Below, piece by piece: positions 15,890 to 24,428 of a DNA stretch of 40,583 bases. Source of the DNA: Clostridia bacterium. GTDB taxonomy: Bacteria; Bacillota; Clostridia; Oscillospirales; Acutalibacteraceae. Position 1 is the first letter of the stretch; every line of letters begins with the position of its first letter. The notes below the pieces were generated by a model. The model was not told the DNA's origin. It saw only the letters and a program-made list of their open reading frames with translations, and searched no databases. The translations under genes were made by a program, and so were the position numbers. The stretch is taken from positions 1 through 40,583 of the forward strand of contig JAFQKN010000180.1 of the NCBI GenBank assembly GCA_017396895.1, read 5' to 3'.

Positions 15890-17266
15890 ATGAAAGAAGT
15901 TTCAAAGAAAATCATACTTTGCTACACCTTGCCGCAGTTTGCGGTGGGACTTTTCACCACCATGCTCAACAATTACCTCATTTATTTCTATCAGCCTACA
16001 CAGGCATCGGGCTTGCCGACGCTCATTACACAGGGCGTTGTCGTTCTCGGTATTCTGACCGTGATCGGTTTCATCAAAGCCGTCGGCCATATCATTGATG
16101 CGTTTACGGATCCCGTCGTAGCCAACATCAGCGACAAATGCAAACACAAAAACGGCAGAAGAATCCCGTTCATGCGTTGGTTTGCAATTCCCTACGCACT
16201 GTGCTCGTTGCTCATTTTCTGTGCACCCGCAAATGAACCGGGGATGCTGAACAACATCTGGCTGACTGTATTTTTGTGGGGTTACTACGTTTTCTATACG
16301 CTTTATATGATCCCGCACCACGCATTGTTGCCCGAAATGATCTCCTCCTCCGAACGCCGCGTGGATGCCTACACCATGAGTTCCCTGTTTTTTGTACTCG
16401 GCAGCATGGTCGGCTACGCCACCACCGCATTCGTTTCGATCTTCAAATCCATGGGCTGTTCCGCTTTGGCATCCTGGCGTATCACGTTCGGCATTTTCAC
16501 CGCCGTGGGTGTTGTGTTGCTCCTGCTCCCCACCTTCACCATCCGCGAAAAGGACTACGTGCAGTCCGTACAGCCGACCGTTTCCTTAATGGCATCACTC
16601 AAACACGCATTTGCCAATAAAAACTTTACGGTACTGACCGTTGCACAGTTGCTCGAAGGCACGGGCATGGCGATCTTCCAGGCCTGTATCATGTATTACA
16701 TCACAGACCTTCTTGAACTGCCCGAATCGCAATCGATCATCATTATGGCTTCGTCCATCGTCGGTTCACTCGTGCTGTATCCTTTCGTCAACAAATGGGC
16801 AAAGAACAAAGGTAAAAAAGTACCCATGATGGTCGGCTGTGCAGTGTTTGCACTGAGTTGTTTCGTGATCTGTTTCGTTGAACAGTTACCCGGCACCAAT
16901 ATGGTCAAAGGCGTAGTGTTTGCACTGGTCGTTTCCTTCCCGTTTGCCGTGCTCAACATATTGCCGGGCTCCATGATGAGCGACGTAATTCACCACGATA
17001 CCATCAAAACGGGTGTCAACCAGGAAGGCATTTTCAGTGCCGCAAAGAGCTTTATTACAAAAATGGGGACATCCATTGCAATCATGATCGTTCCCTCGCT
17101 GACCGTCATAGGTGCACAGGAAGGCGAAAACGTCGGCAAAACAGGCTTGCTTCTGACCGCAGTGGTCGGCGGTGTGATCTGTTTGATCTCGGTTGCGGTG
17201 TTTGCACTGTACAAAGAAAAGGATATTCTCAGCGACATCAAAGCACACAAAGAAAAGAACGGTTAA
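15890..17266 (+). CDS. GPH/MelB-family sugar:cation symporter
   Basis: A 458-residue membrane transporter with about 12 hydrophobic segments. The block AVGHIIDAFTDPVVANISDKCKHKNGRRIPFM (about 64-95) contains the family's two acidic cation/sugar residues and the Asp-Arg loop motif; YTLYMIPHHALLPEM follows at about 143. GPH proteins import oligosaccharides, glycosides or glucuronides with Na+ or H+; the sugar cannot be told. No glycosidase gene is adjacent. GAGAGGA precedes the start. It is single, between its own promoter and a terminator. Confidence 0.88.
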   Translation: MKEVSKKIILCYTLPQFAVGLFTTMLNNYLIYFYQPTQASGLPTLITQGVVVLGILTVIGFIKAVGHIIDAFTDPVVANISDKCKHKNGRRIPFMRWFAIPYALCSLLIFCAPANEPGMLNNIWLTVFLWGYYVFYTLYMIPHHALLPEMISSSERRVDAYTMSSLFFVLGSMVGYATTAFVSIFKSMGCSALASWRITFGIFTAVGVVLLLLPTFTIREKDYVQSVQPTVSLMASLKHAFANKNFTVLTVAQLLEGTGMAIFQACIMYYITDLLELPESQSIIIMASSIVGSLVLYPFVNKWAKNKGKKVPMMVGCAVFALSCFVICFVEQLPGTNMVKGVVFALVVSFPFAVLNILPGSMMSDVIHHDTIKTGVNQEGIFSAAKSFITKMGTSIAIMIVPSLTVIGAQEGENVGKTGLLLTAVVGGVICLISVAVFALYKEKDILSDIKAHKEKNG

Positions 17267-17277
17267 GAAAAATAAAT

Positions 17278-17325
17278 ACGGCAGATGCAGCGTTCACACG
17301 AACAAAGCATCTGCCGTTGTTTATT
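17278..17325. terminator. Bidirectional terminator between the GPH symporter and VanY genes
   Basis: ACGGCAGATGC (17278-17288) pairs perfectly with GCATCTGCCGT (17307-17317). T-rich sequence follows on the plus strand and T-rich sequence also follows on the minus strand. Confidence 0.85.
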
Positions 17326-17345
17326 TAATTTATAAAATTTATAAA

Positions 17346-18437
17346 TCAATAAATATCAAGATCGATCACTTCCTGCGTGGGTGCTTCAGTCGGTTCGTCC
17401 TGCACCGTAGCGGTTTCTTCCGTGGGGTCTTCCCCGTTTTCATCCGTCACATCGGTCGCATCTTCTGCTTCGTCGGTTGCATCTTCTGTTGCGGATTCGG
17501 TGGTTTCAGCCATAAAGAAACGTGTTGTGGATTCTTCCTCTGGGGCTTCCCAATCGGCAAATTCCGATTCCATCCAGGCTTCAAAACTCATTCCGCTTTC
17601 AACGATTGCTTTTGCCATCGCGGAAGATCCGACAAATCTCCAGTGCGTTGCATTTGCATCCACTCCGGTCTCATCCTCAAACTCTTCTGTGTAACGCTCA
17701 ATAAAACCGTAATAAGCAGCATTGCGAACAAGCCATTTGTACTGTACACTTTCCGTGAAATCGGCTTCTTCCGATGCAAAATCAACGGCAAGTCCCGCAT
17801 TGTGTTCACTGCAACCGGCAGGAAGGACTTTTCTTGCCGCCAAAGCCTGTGCCTCCGCTTCGGAATAGCCCATTCTCTCATACTTTTCGGTCAGATTGTC
17901 AAATTGGATCTGCTGGCGAGCTACACTGACATAAGCAACAGCAGGCGTTAATGTCAATCCCTGCGCAAGCGCATCTTTATACATTTTATTAAAAGCCGCG
18001 GCCGCTTTGGCCTCCATGTAAAGGTCGCTTTCAGCAATTTCCTCAAGATAAGGAAGATAATCCAAGGGGAGTTTGTAATTTGCATTCAACACAAGCGTTA
18101 CCTTATCATCCGATTTCAGATTGCCTGCATCCAACACAGAGGGTTCAGCCAATGTTTCCACTTCACCGGGAGCTTCTTCGGGCATTTGCGGAGCAGTAGT
18201 CGCAACCACAACACTTTGCAGCAAAGTAACATCTTCATTCCATTCGGCTGTCGTATCGGGTGCGTTTTCCTGAATGGTTCCGACGGGAACGGTCACTTCG
18301 GGAGATACCAATTCGGAGGACAGTGTCGTAGGTTCCTCCCCGTTCACAACATGATCCGCAATGAAAAAGGCGGCAACACCGACTGCAATCACCGCAAAAA
18401 CGGCAATTATTATTTTAACGGCAAGATTGTTTTTCAT
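17346..18437 (-). CDS. VanY-type D-alanyl-D-alanine carboxypeptidase
   Basis: A 363-residue M15B peptidase with an N-terminal membrane anchor (residues 6-28). An acidic/Thr-rich linker leads to the catalytic domain at about 100-290, with the zinc motif SEHNAGLAVDF (about 208-218) and a second metal/catalytic block THWRFVG (about 262-268). Such enzymes trim the terminal D-Ala of peptidoglycan stem peptides outside the membrane; there are no vancomycin-resistance genes nearby, so a housekeeping wall role is likelier. The C-terminal ~60 residues are an unusual acidic Glu/Asp/Thr/Ala tail. A TATAAT-like -10 lies at 18477-18482 with a weak -35. ACGAAAGGACAAC precedes the start. Confidence 0.87.
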   Translation of the reverse strand: MKNNLAVKIIIAVFAVIAVGVAAFFIADHVVNGEEPTTLSSELVSPEVTVPVGTIQENAPDTTAEWNEDVTLLQSVVVATTAPQMPEEAPGEVETLAEPSVLDAGNLKSDDKVTLVLNANYKLPLDYLPYLEEIAESDLYMEAKAAAAFNKMYKDALAQGLTLTPAVAYVSVARQQIQFDNLTEKYERMGYSEAEAQALAARKVLPAGCSEHNAGLAVDFASEEADFTESVQYKWLVRNAAYYGFIERYTEEFEDETGVDANATHWRFVGSSAMAKAIVESGMSFEAWMESEFADWEAPEEESTTRFFMAETTESATEDATDEAEDATDVTDENGEDPTEETATVQDEPTEAPTQEVIDLDIY

Positions 18438-18533
18438 AAGGTTGTCCTTTCGTCAAATTTTGAAACACATATATTCATTATAATGATACAATAAATTCAC
18501 GCAAATGTCAAATCATTTTCCGCACAGGCAATC

Positions 18534-18604
18534 AACAATCCTGCACATTTGGTACTGTCTGTCACACATTTTAGTCAAAGTGTCTAACAATTCTGCACAC
18601 TTTT
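18534..18604. repeat. Imperfect direct repeat upstream of the M28 peptidase gene
   Basis: AACAATCCTGCACATTT (18534-18550) and AACAATTCTGCACACTTT (18586-18603) are near-identical and 52 bases apart, about five helical turns. They lie in the gap between the divergent VanY and M28 genes and could be paired binding sites. Confidence 0.5.
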
Positions 18605-18686
18605 CATCACAATTAACACTCGACTAAATGATTATTTTATGTTATGATAGGTCTAATTCAGACAGCAAAAGGAGAAAAGAAAAGAT

Positions 18687-19937
18687 ATGAAAGCCTCTGA
18701 AAGCATTCCCAATTTCACTCCCAAACTCAGGGAGTATACCAATTTTGCAACACGATCAATCAAAAAGATCTGTACGGAGATCGGCCCCCGTCCCTGCGGT
18801 TCGGAAGAAGAACTGAAATCCCAGCAATTCATGGCCGCCCAGGTCGGCAATGCAGCCGATGAAGTACATACGGAAGAATTTTCCGTTCATCCCGGTGCGT
18901 TTTTCGGCTGGATGAAAATTGACGCAGTTCTGTTGCTTTGCGGCATTGCCCTCTTTGTTGCAGGTACACTGACAGGATTTGCAATTATGCAGTACATCAG
19001 CCTTGCACTCGCTGTTATTGCCGCGATCTTCATGTTCGGTGAATTTCTTTTCTATAAGGAATTTATTGATTTCATGTTCAAAAAAGAAACATCGCATAAC
19101 ACATACTGCGTGCGTAAGCCCGTCGGTGAAGTCAAACGCAGAATCATCATCGGCGGTCATTCCGACTCCTCTTTTGAGTGGCGTTTTACCCATCTCGGCG
19201 GTGCTCCCCTACTTTACGTTACACTGATCTCCGCCGCGATCGGCCTCATTTATATGGTCGTTGTCGGCATTCTTGCCATCGTTCTCGGAGAAGACATGAG
19301 CCCTGTATTTGCTTATGTCAGCATTGCATTCGTTCCCTCTTTTATCTGTCTGTTTATTTTCCTGAACACCAAGGTCTGTGTACAAGGTGCCAATGACAAT
19401 CTGACCGGTTGTATGTGTGCCGCCGCTGTTATGAAGTACATGGGCGACAACAATCTCCGTTTTGAAAATACGGAACTTGTCGTTCTGTTCTCCGGCGGTG
19501 AAGAAGCAGGTCTGCGCGGTGCAAAGGCTTTTGCAAAAGCGCACATGGCAGAACTCAAAGAAGTGGAAACCATGTTCTTCGCAATGGATACATTCCGTGA
19601 TGATGACAGCATGGACATTTACTCCAGAGATATGTCCGGTCTTACAAAGCATGACTCCCGTTGCTGTAATCTTGTTAAAAAAGCCGGCGAATATGCAGGC
19701 AGAGAACTGAAATTCTCCAGCATTTTCTGCGGCGCATCCGATGCCGCAGCCGTAACGCAGGCAGGTATTCCCGCCGTTGCTTTGGCCGCCATGTATCCCG
19801 GTCCTCCCAAATATTATCACACCAGAGAAGATACTTGGGATAATATGAATCCCCGCTGTGTTGAAAAAGGTATTCAGATCGCCCTTGAAACCGCATACCT
19901 GTTTGACGAAAAAGGTCTTTGCGAGAATTACGACTGA
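18687..19937 (+). CDS. M28-family metallopeptidase with membrane segments
   Basis: A 416-residue zinc peptidase of the aminopeptidase Y/M28 group. Metal ligands are visible: GGHSDS (about 153), GANDN (about 234), SGGEEAGLRG (about 269), DTF (about 297) and the final YYHTREDT (about 379). Unusually, two hydrophobic regions (about residues 74-125 and 174-228) interrupt the catalytic fold, giving four predicted membrane helices, so the active site may face the cytoplasm or the outside depending on topology. A TATGAT -10 lies at 18643-18648. AAAAGGAG precedes the ATG at 18687. The substrate is unknown. Confidence 0.82.
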   Translation: MKASESIPNFTPKLREYTNFATRSIKKICTEIGPRPCGSEEELKSQQFMAAQVGNAADEVHTEEFSVHPGAFFGWMKIDAVLLLCGIALFVAGTLTGFAIMQYISLALAVIAAIFMFGEFLFYKEFIDFMFKKETSHNTYCVRKPVGEVKRRIIIGGHSDSSFEWRFTHLGGAPLLYVTLISAAIGLIYMVVVGILAIVLGEDMSPVFAYVSIAFVPSFICLFIFLNTKVCVQGANDNLTGCMCAAAVMKYMGDNNLRFENTELVVLFSGGEEAGLRGAKAFAKAHMAELKEVETMFFAMDTFRDDDSMDIYSRDMSGLTKHDSRCCNLVKKAGEYAGRELKFSSIFCGASDAAAVTQAGIPAVALAAMYPGPPKYYHTREDTWDNMNPRCVEKGIQIALETAYLFDEKGLCENYD

Positions 19938-19955
19938 TCTGATACATTTTGCCTA

Positions 19956-19984
19956 TTGCAAAAAGTGTAAATCTTTGGTATAAT
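19956..19984 (+). promoter_or_regulatory. Strong promoter of the unknown lipoprotein
   Basis: TTGCAA (19956-19961), 17 bases, TATAAT (19979-19984), with an extended -10 TGG. Confidence 0.8.
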
Positions 19985-20028
19985 GTAGTTTGTACCGAAT
20001 ATTGACATCCGAAAGGGGTATTTTTCGC

Positions 20029-21189
20029 ATGAAAAAAATCGTAGCACTGTCCGTTGCAACATTGCTTATTTTTGCAATGATGTTCAACCTTGTCGCCTGC
20101 ACAGGCAACACCGATCCCGACACAGAGGAATCCACCACTGCGTTTGTAAGAATGGAAACAGTATCGGAAGAGAATGTTGTTGCATACGTTAATTCTATTA
20201 TTGAAAAATCCAATGCACAAACACCCGTAATCAATGTCAGTGAAAGTTTTGCTGTCGATGCTCCCAGAGCATTCGCTGAAGGTGAAAACAAAGGCGTTGA
20301 AACACTCGGTGACACGCTCGGTTTCATCAAGACTTATCTTATGAACGGCTTCAGTGCTCCCGCACCTGTATTCGAAACCATGTTCACGGTTGACGAAGCA
20401 GACGTAGCCTCCGTTGTCAATTATGACATTTACACCGCCAGAAACTGGACGAGTGAAAATGTGACAGACGAAGAAGGCGAATCCATCGCTTATGAAGAAG
20501 ATGTTCCCAAGTATCAGTTTGACGAAGACGGTAACGAACTGACCGATATGCCCGTTACCAACGAAGACGGCGAACAGGAATATTATGAAAACGGCGACAT
20601 TATGGCAAAGTCCTATGTTTGCGACAACAAACTCAAGGTTACCGTTTCTTTCCTTAAAAATCCTGCCGCAGAAGGTGAAGAAGAAGTGTTTGCCGATGCC
20701 GAAACCATCAACAAGTACTTCCCCAACACCGTTGACAAAGACTATGTTCTGACCGAACTTGCAAAAGTCAACACTGCTGTTGCAGTCAGCGATTACTCGG
20801 TTGACTACCGTGATTGCACCATCTTCTTCGAAGTAGACATGGAAACCGAACAGATCCTCAATGCAACGCTCACCAAAAATGTACTCGTTACCTTTGATGC
20901 TATGGGACAGGGCAGTTTTGCAGATCTGGGTAATTTCAACATTGATTTCAACTTCCGCGACACGGTCAATCTGACTTTTGATTACAGTGCAGAAGAAGTT
21001 GTTGAAGGTTCCGAAGATGCAGCAGCAACTGATGTTGTGACCGATGAAGCAACCGAAGCTGAAACCACTTCCGAAGAAGCCGTTTCTCTTGATGATACGA
21101 CCGTTGCCGACGCATCCGAAGAAGCAACCGATGCAGTTGCAACCGTGGAAGACATTGACGTAAACGAAGCGGAAACAGCAGCCGAATAA
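20029..21189 (+). CDS. Exported lipoprotein of unknown function
   Basis: A 386-residue protein that I do not recognise. Residues 1-24 form a lipoprotein signal peptide with lipobox LVAC. The middle is an acidic domain with repeated Glu/Asp-rich segments and a DETINKYFPN-like region but no catalytic motif. The last ~70 residues are an Ala/Thr/Glu/Asp low-complexity tail, like the tail of the neighbouring VanY protein. Start ATG 20029 is chosen for the signal peptide and the AAAGGGG site at 20012-20018. The consensus extended -10 promoter suggests high expression, and the gene ends in its own terminator. Confidence 0.7.
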   Translation: MKKIVALSVATLLIFAMMFNLVACTGNTDPDTEESTTAFVRMETVSEENVVAYVNSIIEKSNAQTPVINVSESFAVDAPRAFAEGENKGVETLGDTLGFIKTYLMNGFSAPAPVFETMFTVDEADVASVVNYDIYTARNWTSENVTDEEGESIAYEEDVPKYQFDEDGNELTDMPVTNEDGEQEYYENGDIMAKSYVCDNKLKVTVSFLKNPAAEGEEEVFADAETINKYFPNTVDKDYVLTELAKVNTAVAVSDYSVDYRDCTIFFEVDMETEQILNATLTKNVLVTFDAMGQGSFADLGNFNIDFNFRDTVNLTFDYSAEEVVEGSEDAAATDVVTDEATEAETTSEEAVSLDDTTVADASEEATDAVATVEDIDVNEAETAAE

Positions 21190-21212
21190 AAGGCATTCAC
21201 AACTGAAAAATG

Positions 21213-21244
21213 AAACGGTGCGGTCAACAGACTGCACCGTTTTT
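21213..21244 (+). terminator. Terminator after the unknown lipoprotein
   Basis: AAACGGTGC (21213-21221) pairs with GCACCGTTT (21234-21242), with inner GTC/GAC pairing, followed by T residues. Confidence 0.85.
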
Positions 21245-21260
21245 GCGGAGATAACAAAAA

Positions 21261-22010
21261 ATGCAGGAATACTCGTTAAAATCAATTCAAAACAAAGATG
21301 CATTCAAAAGCGGTTTCAAGGTCGGCATTCCGATCGGCTTGGGCTATTTTGCAGTGGCATTTTCACTCGGCATTGCGGCAAAAAATGCAGGGCTCTCCCC
21401 TTTTGAGGGTTTTCTGACCAGTGCACTGTGCAATGCTTCCGCAGGTGAATACGCAGGCTTTACGATCATTGCCGCCGGTGCTACGTACATTGAAATGGCA
21501 CTTGCAACATTGGTTGCTAACGCACGGTATCTGCTGATGAGTTGCGCAATGAGCCAACGCCTGGACGCAAAAATGCCGTTCATTCACCGCCTGATCATGG
21601 GCTTTTACATCACGGACGAACTGTTCGGCGCCGCCATCGCAAGACCGGGCACATTGAATCCGTATTACACCTACGGCGCAGTGGCCGCGGCGGCTCCCTG
21701 TTGGGCATTCGGCACCATGATCGGTGTTTTGGCGGGCAATCTTCTGCCCGTCCGTCTGGTCAGCGCATTCAGCGTGGCACTGTACGGAATGTTCCTTGCG
21801 ATCATCGTACCGCCGGCAAGAAAAAGCAAGGTGATCGCCGTGCTGATCGTGATCTGCTTTGCACTCAGTACTCTGTGCTCTTATTTGCCGTATGTGCGTG
21901 ACATTTCGGAAGGCACAAGAACGATCATACTGACCGTTGTGCTCAGTTGCGCGGCGGCATTGCTGTTCCCCGTCAAAGAAGAAAGCGAAACGGAGGAACA
22001 ATGCCAATGA
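21261..22010 (+). CDS. azlC: AzlC-family branched-chain amino acid exporter, large subunit
   Basis: A 249-residue membrane protein with the AzlC blocks GIPIGLGYFAVAFSLGI (about 21-37), ASAGEYAGFTI and ANARYLLMSCAMSQRL (about 93-108), and about seven membrane segments. With AzlD it exports branched-chain amino acids and their analogues. It starts 17 bases after the terminator of the upstream gene, with GCGGAGATAAC as ribosome site; no clear promoter is visible in that gap. Its stop overlaps the azlD start. Confidence 0.87.
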   Translation: MQEYSLKSIQNKDAFKSGFKVGIPIGLGYFAVAFSLGIAAKNAGLSPFEGFLTSALCNASAGEYAGFTIIAAGATYIEMALATLVANARYLLMSCAMSQRLDAKMPFIHRLIMGFYITDELFGAAIARPGTLNPYYTYGAVAAAAPCWAFGTMIGVLAGNLLPVRLVSAFSVALYGMFLAIIVPPARKSKVIAVLIVICFALSTLCSYLPYVRDISEGTRTIILTVVLSCAAALLFPVKEESETEEQCQ

Positions 22011-22315
22011 GAGGAAACAATTATATTTACATCGCGGTCATGGCCGTGGTCTCGCTTCTCATCCGCGTCCTGCCGCTGACGCTCATTCGCAAACAGATCA
22101 AAAACAAATTCTTAAAATCTTTTCTTTATTATGTCCCATACGTTACACTGGCGGTCATGACCGTACCCGCCATTATTCATGCCACCCAATCCCCCATTGC
22201 AGGTGCGGCGGCACTGGCCGTGGGCTTATTGGTCGCATGGTTCGGCTTTGATCTGTTCAAAACCGCCGTGTGCTGCTGTCTGACAGTGCTGATTCTGGAA
22301 TTCTTTTTGGTATAA
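22007..22315 (+). CDS. azlD: AzlD-family small exporter subunit
   Basis: A 102-residue protein with about four membrane segments, typical length and sequence for AzlD (SLLIRVLPLTLIRKQIKNKF, then YVPYVTLAVMTVPAII and AWFGFDLFKTAV). It is the small partner of AzlC. The ATG at 22007 overlaps the azlC stop as ATGA and places GGAGGA 9 bases upstream; the ATG at 22001 is the alternative start and would add two residues. Confidence 0.85.
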   Translation: MRGNNYIYIAVMAVVSLLIRVLPLTLIRKQIKNKFLKSFLYYVPYVTLAVMTVPAIIHATQSPIAGAAALAVGLLVAWFGFDLFKTAVCCCLTVLILEFFLV

Positions 22316-22341
22316 AACAAAAAAACAAATACACCACACAG

Positions 22342-22376
22342 GGAATCCCGGACAGCGGTGTCGGGGTTCCTTTTTT
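22342..22376 (+). terminator. Terminator after azlD
   Basis: GGAATCCCG and GACA (22342-22354) pair with TGTC and GGGGTTCC (22359-22370) with one bulged base and a four-base loop, then six T residues. Confidence 0.9.
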
Positions 22377-22411
22377 CGTTATAAAATTTATAAAAATATG
22401 CGCGTTTGGCA

Positions 22412-22440
22412 TTGATTTTGAAAGAGAATTATTATATACT
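22412..22440 (+). promoter_or_regulatory. Promoter of the hprK operon
   Basis: TTGATT (22412-22417), 17 bases, TATACT (22435-22440), 31 bases before the hprK start. Confidence 0.65.
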
Positions 22441-22470
22441 TTTTGTATATATGTAAAAAGGAGGATTATG

Positions 22471-23427
22471 ATGGCAAAGAATTATTCCGTATCCTTGCAG
22501 AAGTTAATGACGGACAATTCACTGGAGGTCATATCCACCCCGAAAGAACTGTCACTGATCCACATTGAATGCCGCGACGTCAACCGTCCCGGGCTGATGC
22601 TGGCAGGCTATGACGATTTTTTTGATCCTGCGCGCATTCAGTTTATCGGTCTTTCCGAACACGGCTATCTGCAGAGTCTGGATGCAGAAAAGCGTCATGC
22701 GTGTCTGGAACATTTCATGTCGCAAAGGCCCAGTTGCCTGATTATTACACGCAATCTCGAACCGCCCGAAGAACTCATTCCGCTGGCGATTCAATACGAA
22801 GTTCCCGTTCTGCGATCTCCCGACAACACATCGGGATGCATGTCCGCGCTGATCGCTTACCTGGGTGTTGAACTTGCAGAACGCATTACCCGTCACGGTG
22901 TGCTGGTGGAAGTATACGGCGAAGGTGTGCTCATCACGGGCGACAGCGGCGTCGGTAAGAGCGAAACGGCGGTAGAGCTTATCAAACGCGGTCACCGTCT
23001 GATCGCAGACGATGCGGTGGAGATCCGCAAAGTTTCCGCCATTTCCCTCGTAGGCTCTGCGCCCGACAACATTCGTCATTTCATTGAACTGCGCGGCATC
23101 GGCATCATCAATGCCATGAACATTTTCGGTGCAGGTGCGGTTAAAATGACGGAAAAGATCGACCTTGTTCTCACACTCGAAAACTGGGACGAAGAAAAGA
23201 GTTACAACAAGATCGGTCTGGAAGAAGAATTCACGGAAATTCTCGGCATTCGCATTCCGAGCGTGACCATTCCCGTCAAGCCCGGACGAAATCTTTCCAC
23301 GATCATTGAGGTTGCAGCCATGAACAACCGTCAAAAACGCATGGGGTACTCTGCGGCCAAAGAATTGCTCAAAAAACTCGGACTTGAAGACGAAGAAGGC
23401 GCAACATCCATTCAGTATTGGCATTAA
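22471..23427 (+). CDS. hprK: HPr kinase/phosphorylase
   Basis: A 318-residue bifunctional enzyme that phosphorylates and dephosphorylates Ser46 of HPr, the key signal in Firmicute carbon catabolite control. The P-loop GDSGVGKSE lies at about 158-166 and the HprK signature RGIGIINAMNIFGAGAV at about 208-224, with the usual N-terminal DRTSEN-like domain before it. The second ATG (22471) is preferred because AGGAGG at 22459-22464 is then 6 bases away; the ATG at 22468 is too close. It heads a six-gene co-directional run with glucokinase, murB and whiA. Confidence 0.95.
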   Translation: MAKNYSVSLQKLMTDNSLEVISTPKELSLIHIECRDVNRPGLMLAGYDDFFDPARIQFIGLSEHGYLQSLDAEKRHACLEHFMSQRPSCLIITRNLEPPEELIPLAIQYEVPVLRSPDNTSGCMSALIAYLGVELAERITRHGVLVEVYGEGVLITGDSGVGKSETAVELIKRGHRLIADDAVEIRKVSAISLVGSAPDNIRHFIELRGIGIINAMNIFGAGAVKMTEKIDLVLTLENWDEEKSYNKIGLEEEFTEILGIRIPSVTIPVKPGRNLSTIIEVAAMNNRQKRMGYSAAKELLKKLGLEDEEGATSIQYWH

Positions 23428-23463
23428 AATCATACATATTTGAAAATTGAGGAGGATATAATT

Positions 23464-24414
23464 ATGTACAGAATCGGTGTAGACCTCGGCGGAACAAACA
23501 TCGTCGCAGGTGTTGTGAATGAAAACAACAAAATCATTGCAAAAGGACAGAGAAAAACCAATGTCCCCCGCCCCGCAGAAAAAATCTTTGACGATATCGC
23601 CGCCGCGATCGAAGACGCAATGAAAGCGGCAGGCATCACCAAAAACGATATTCTTTCCATCGGCGTCGGCACGCCCGGCTCGGTCAACAAAGCAGAAGGT
23701 CTCATTGAATTTGCAAACAACCTCGGCTTTGACAATACCCCTGCTCTGCGTCTTTTGACCGAACGCACGGGAATCGGCAGAATTTATTTTGACAACGATG
23801 CTAACTGTGCCGCCCTCGGTGAAGCGGTTGCAGGTTGCGGCAAAGGCGTGAAAAACTTTGTGGCGATCACCCTCGGCACTGGTGTCGGCAGCGGCATCAT
23901 TGTCAACGGCAAGCTTGTAACGGGTTGCAACTACGCGGCCGGTGAAATGGGACACATGGTCATCGTGTACAACGGCGAGCAGTGCAATTGCGGCAGAAAA
24001 GGTTGTTGGGAAAGATATTCCTCGGCTACCGCCCTCATTGCCCAGACAAAAGATGCCATGCGCAAGCACTATGACAGCCTAATGTGGAAACTGGTTGACA
24101 ATGACATCAGTAAAGTCAACGGCAGAACCGCTTTTGACGGTATGCGTCAGGGCGACGCCACCGCTTGTGCGGTCGTTGACAACTACGTAGCCATGCTTGC
24201 CTGCGGTGTGGGCAACATCATCAACACATTCCAGCCCGACGTCATTTGTGTCGGCGGCGGTGTCGGAAACGAAGGCGAAAACCTGTTGGTTCCGCTTCGC
24301 AAAGTGGTCTCTTCCGAAATCTACAGCATCCATGCAAAAAAACAGACACAGATTCTTGCGGCAGAACTGGGCAACGATGCAGGCATTATCGGTGCGGCTC
24401 TGCTTGACGAATAA
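23464..24414 (+). CDS. ROK-family glucokinase
   Basis: A 316-residue sugar kinase of the ROK family. The phosphate-binding DLGGTN is at about 8-13, the sugar-binding DNDANCAALGEA at about 110-121 and a GTGVGSGII block follows. The zinc-binding motif C-N-C-G-R-K-G-C-W-E is at about 173-182. Glucose is the usual substrate; another hexose cannot be excluded. GAGGAGGATATAATT precedes ATG 23464. Its place between hprK and murB links glucose phosphorylation to the carbon-control cluster. Confidence 0.9.
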   Translation: MYRIGVDLGGTNIVAGVVNENNKIIAKGQRKTNVPRPAEKIFDDIAAAIEDAMKAAGITKNDILSIGVGTPGSVNKAEGLIEFANNLGFDNTPALRLLTERTGIGRIYFDNDANCAALGEAVAGCGKGVKNFVAITLGTGVGSGIIVNGKLVTGCNYAAGEMGHMVIVYNGEQCNCGRKGCWERYSSATALIAQTKDAMRKHYDSLMWKLVDNDISKVNGRTAFDGMRQGDATACAVVDNYVAMLACGVGNIINTFQPDVICVGGGVGNEGENLLVPLRKVVSSEIYSIHAKKQTQILAAELGNDAGIIGAALLDE

Positions 24415-24428
24415 AGGATTTGATTTTC

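Noticed and set aside
19675-21303. A 542-codon minus-strand open frame opposite the unknown lipoprotein
   Set aside because: Cys/Phe-rich composition with no motif or ribosome site; it is the antisense shadow of a gene with a promoter, signal peptide and terminator.
22552-24069. A 505-codon minus-strand open frame opposite hprK and glucokinase
   Set aside because: No motif; the plus-strand genes have complete family signatures.
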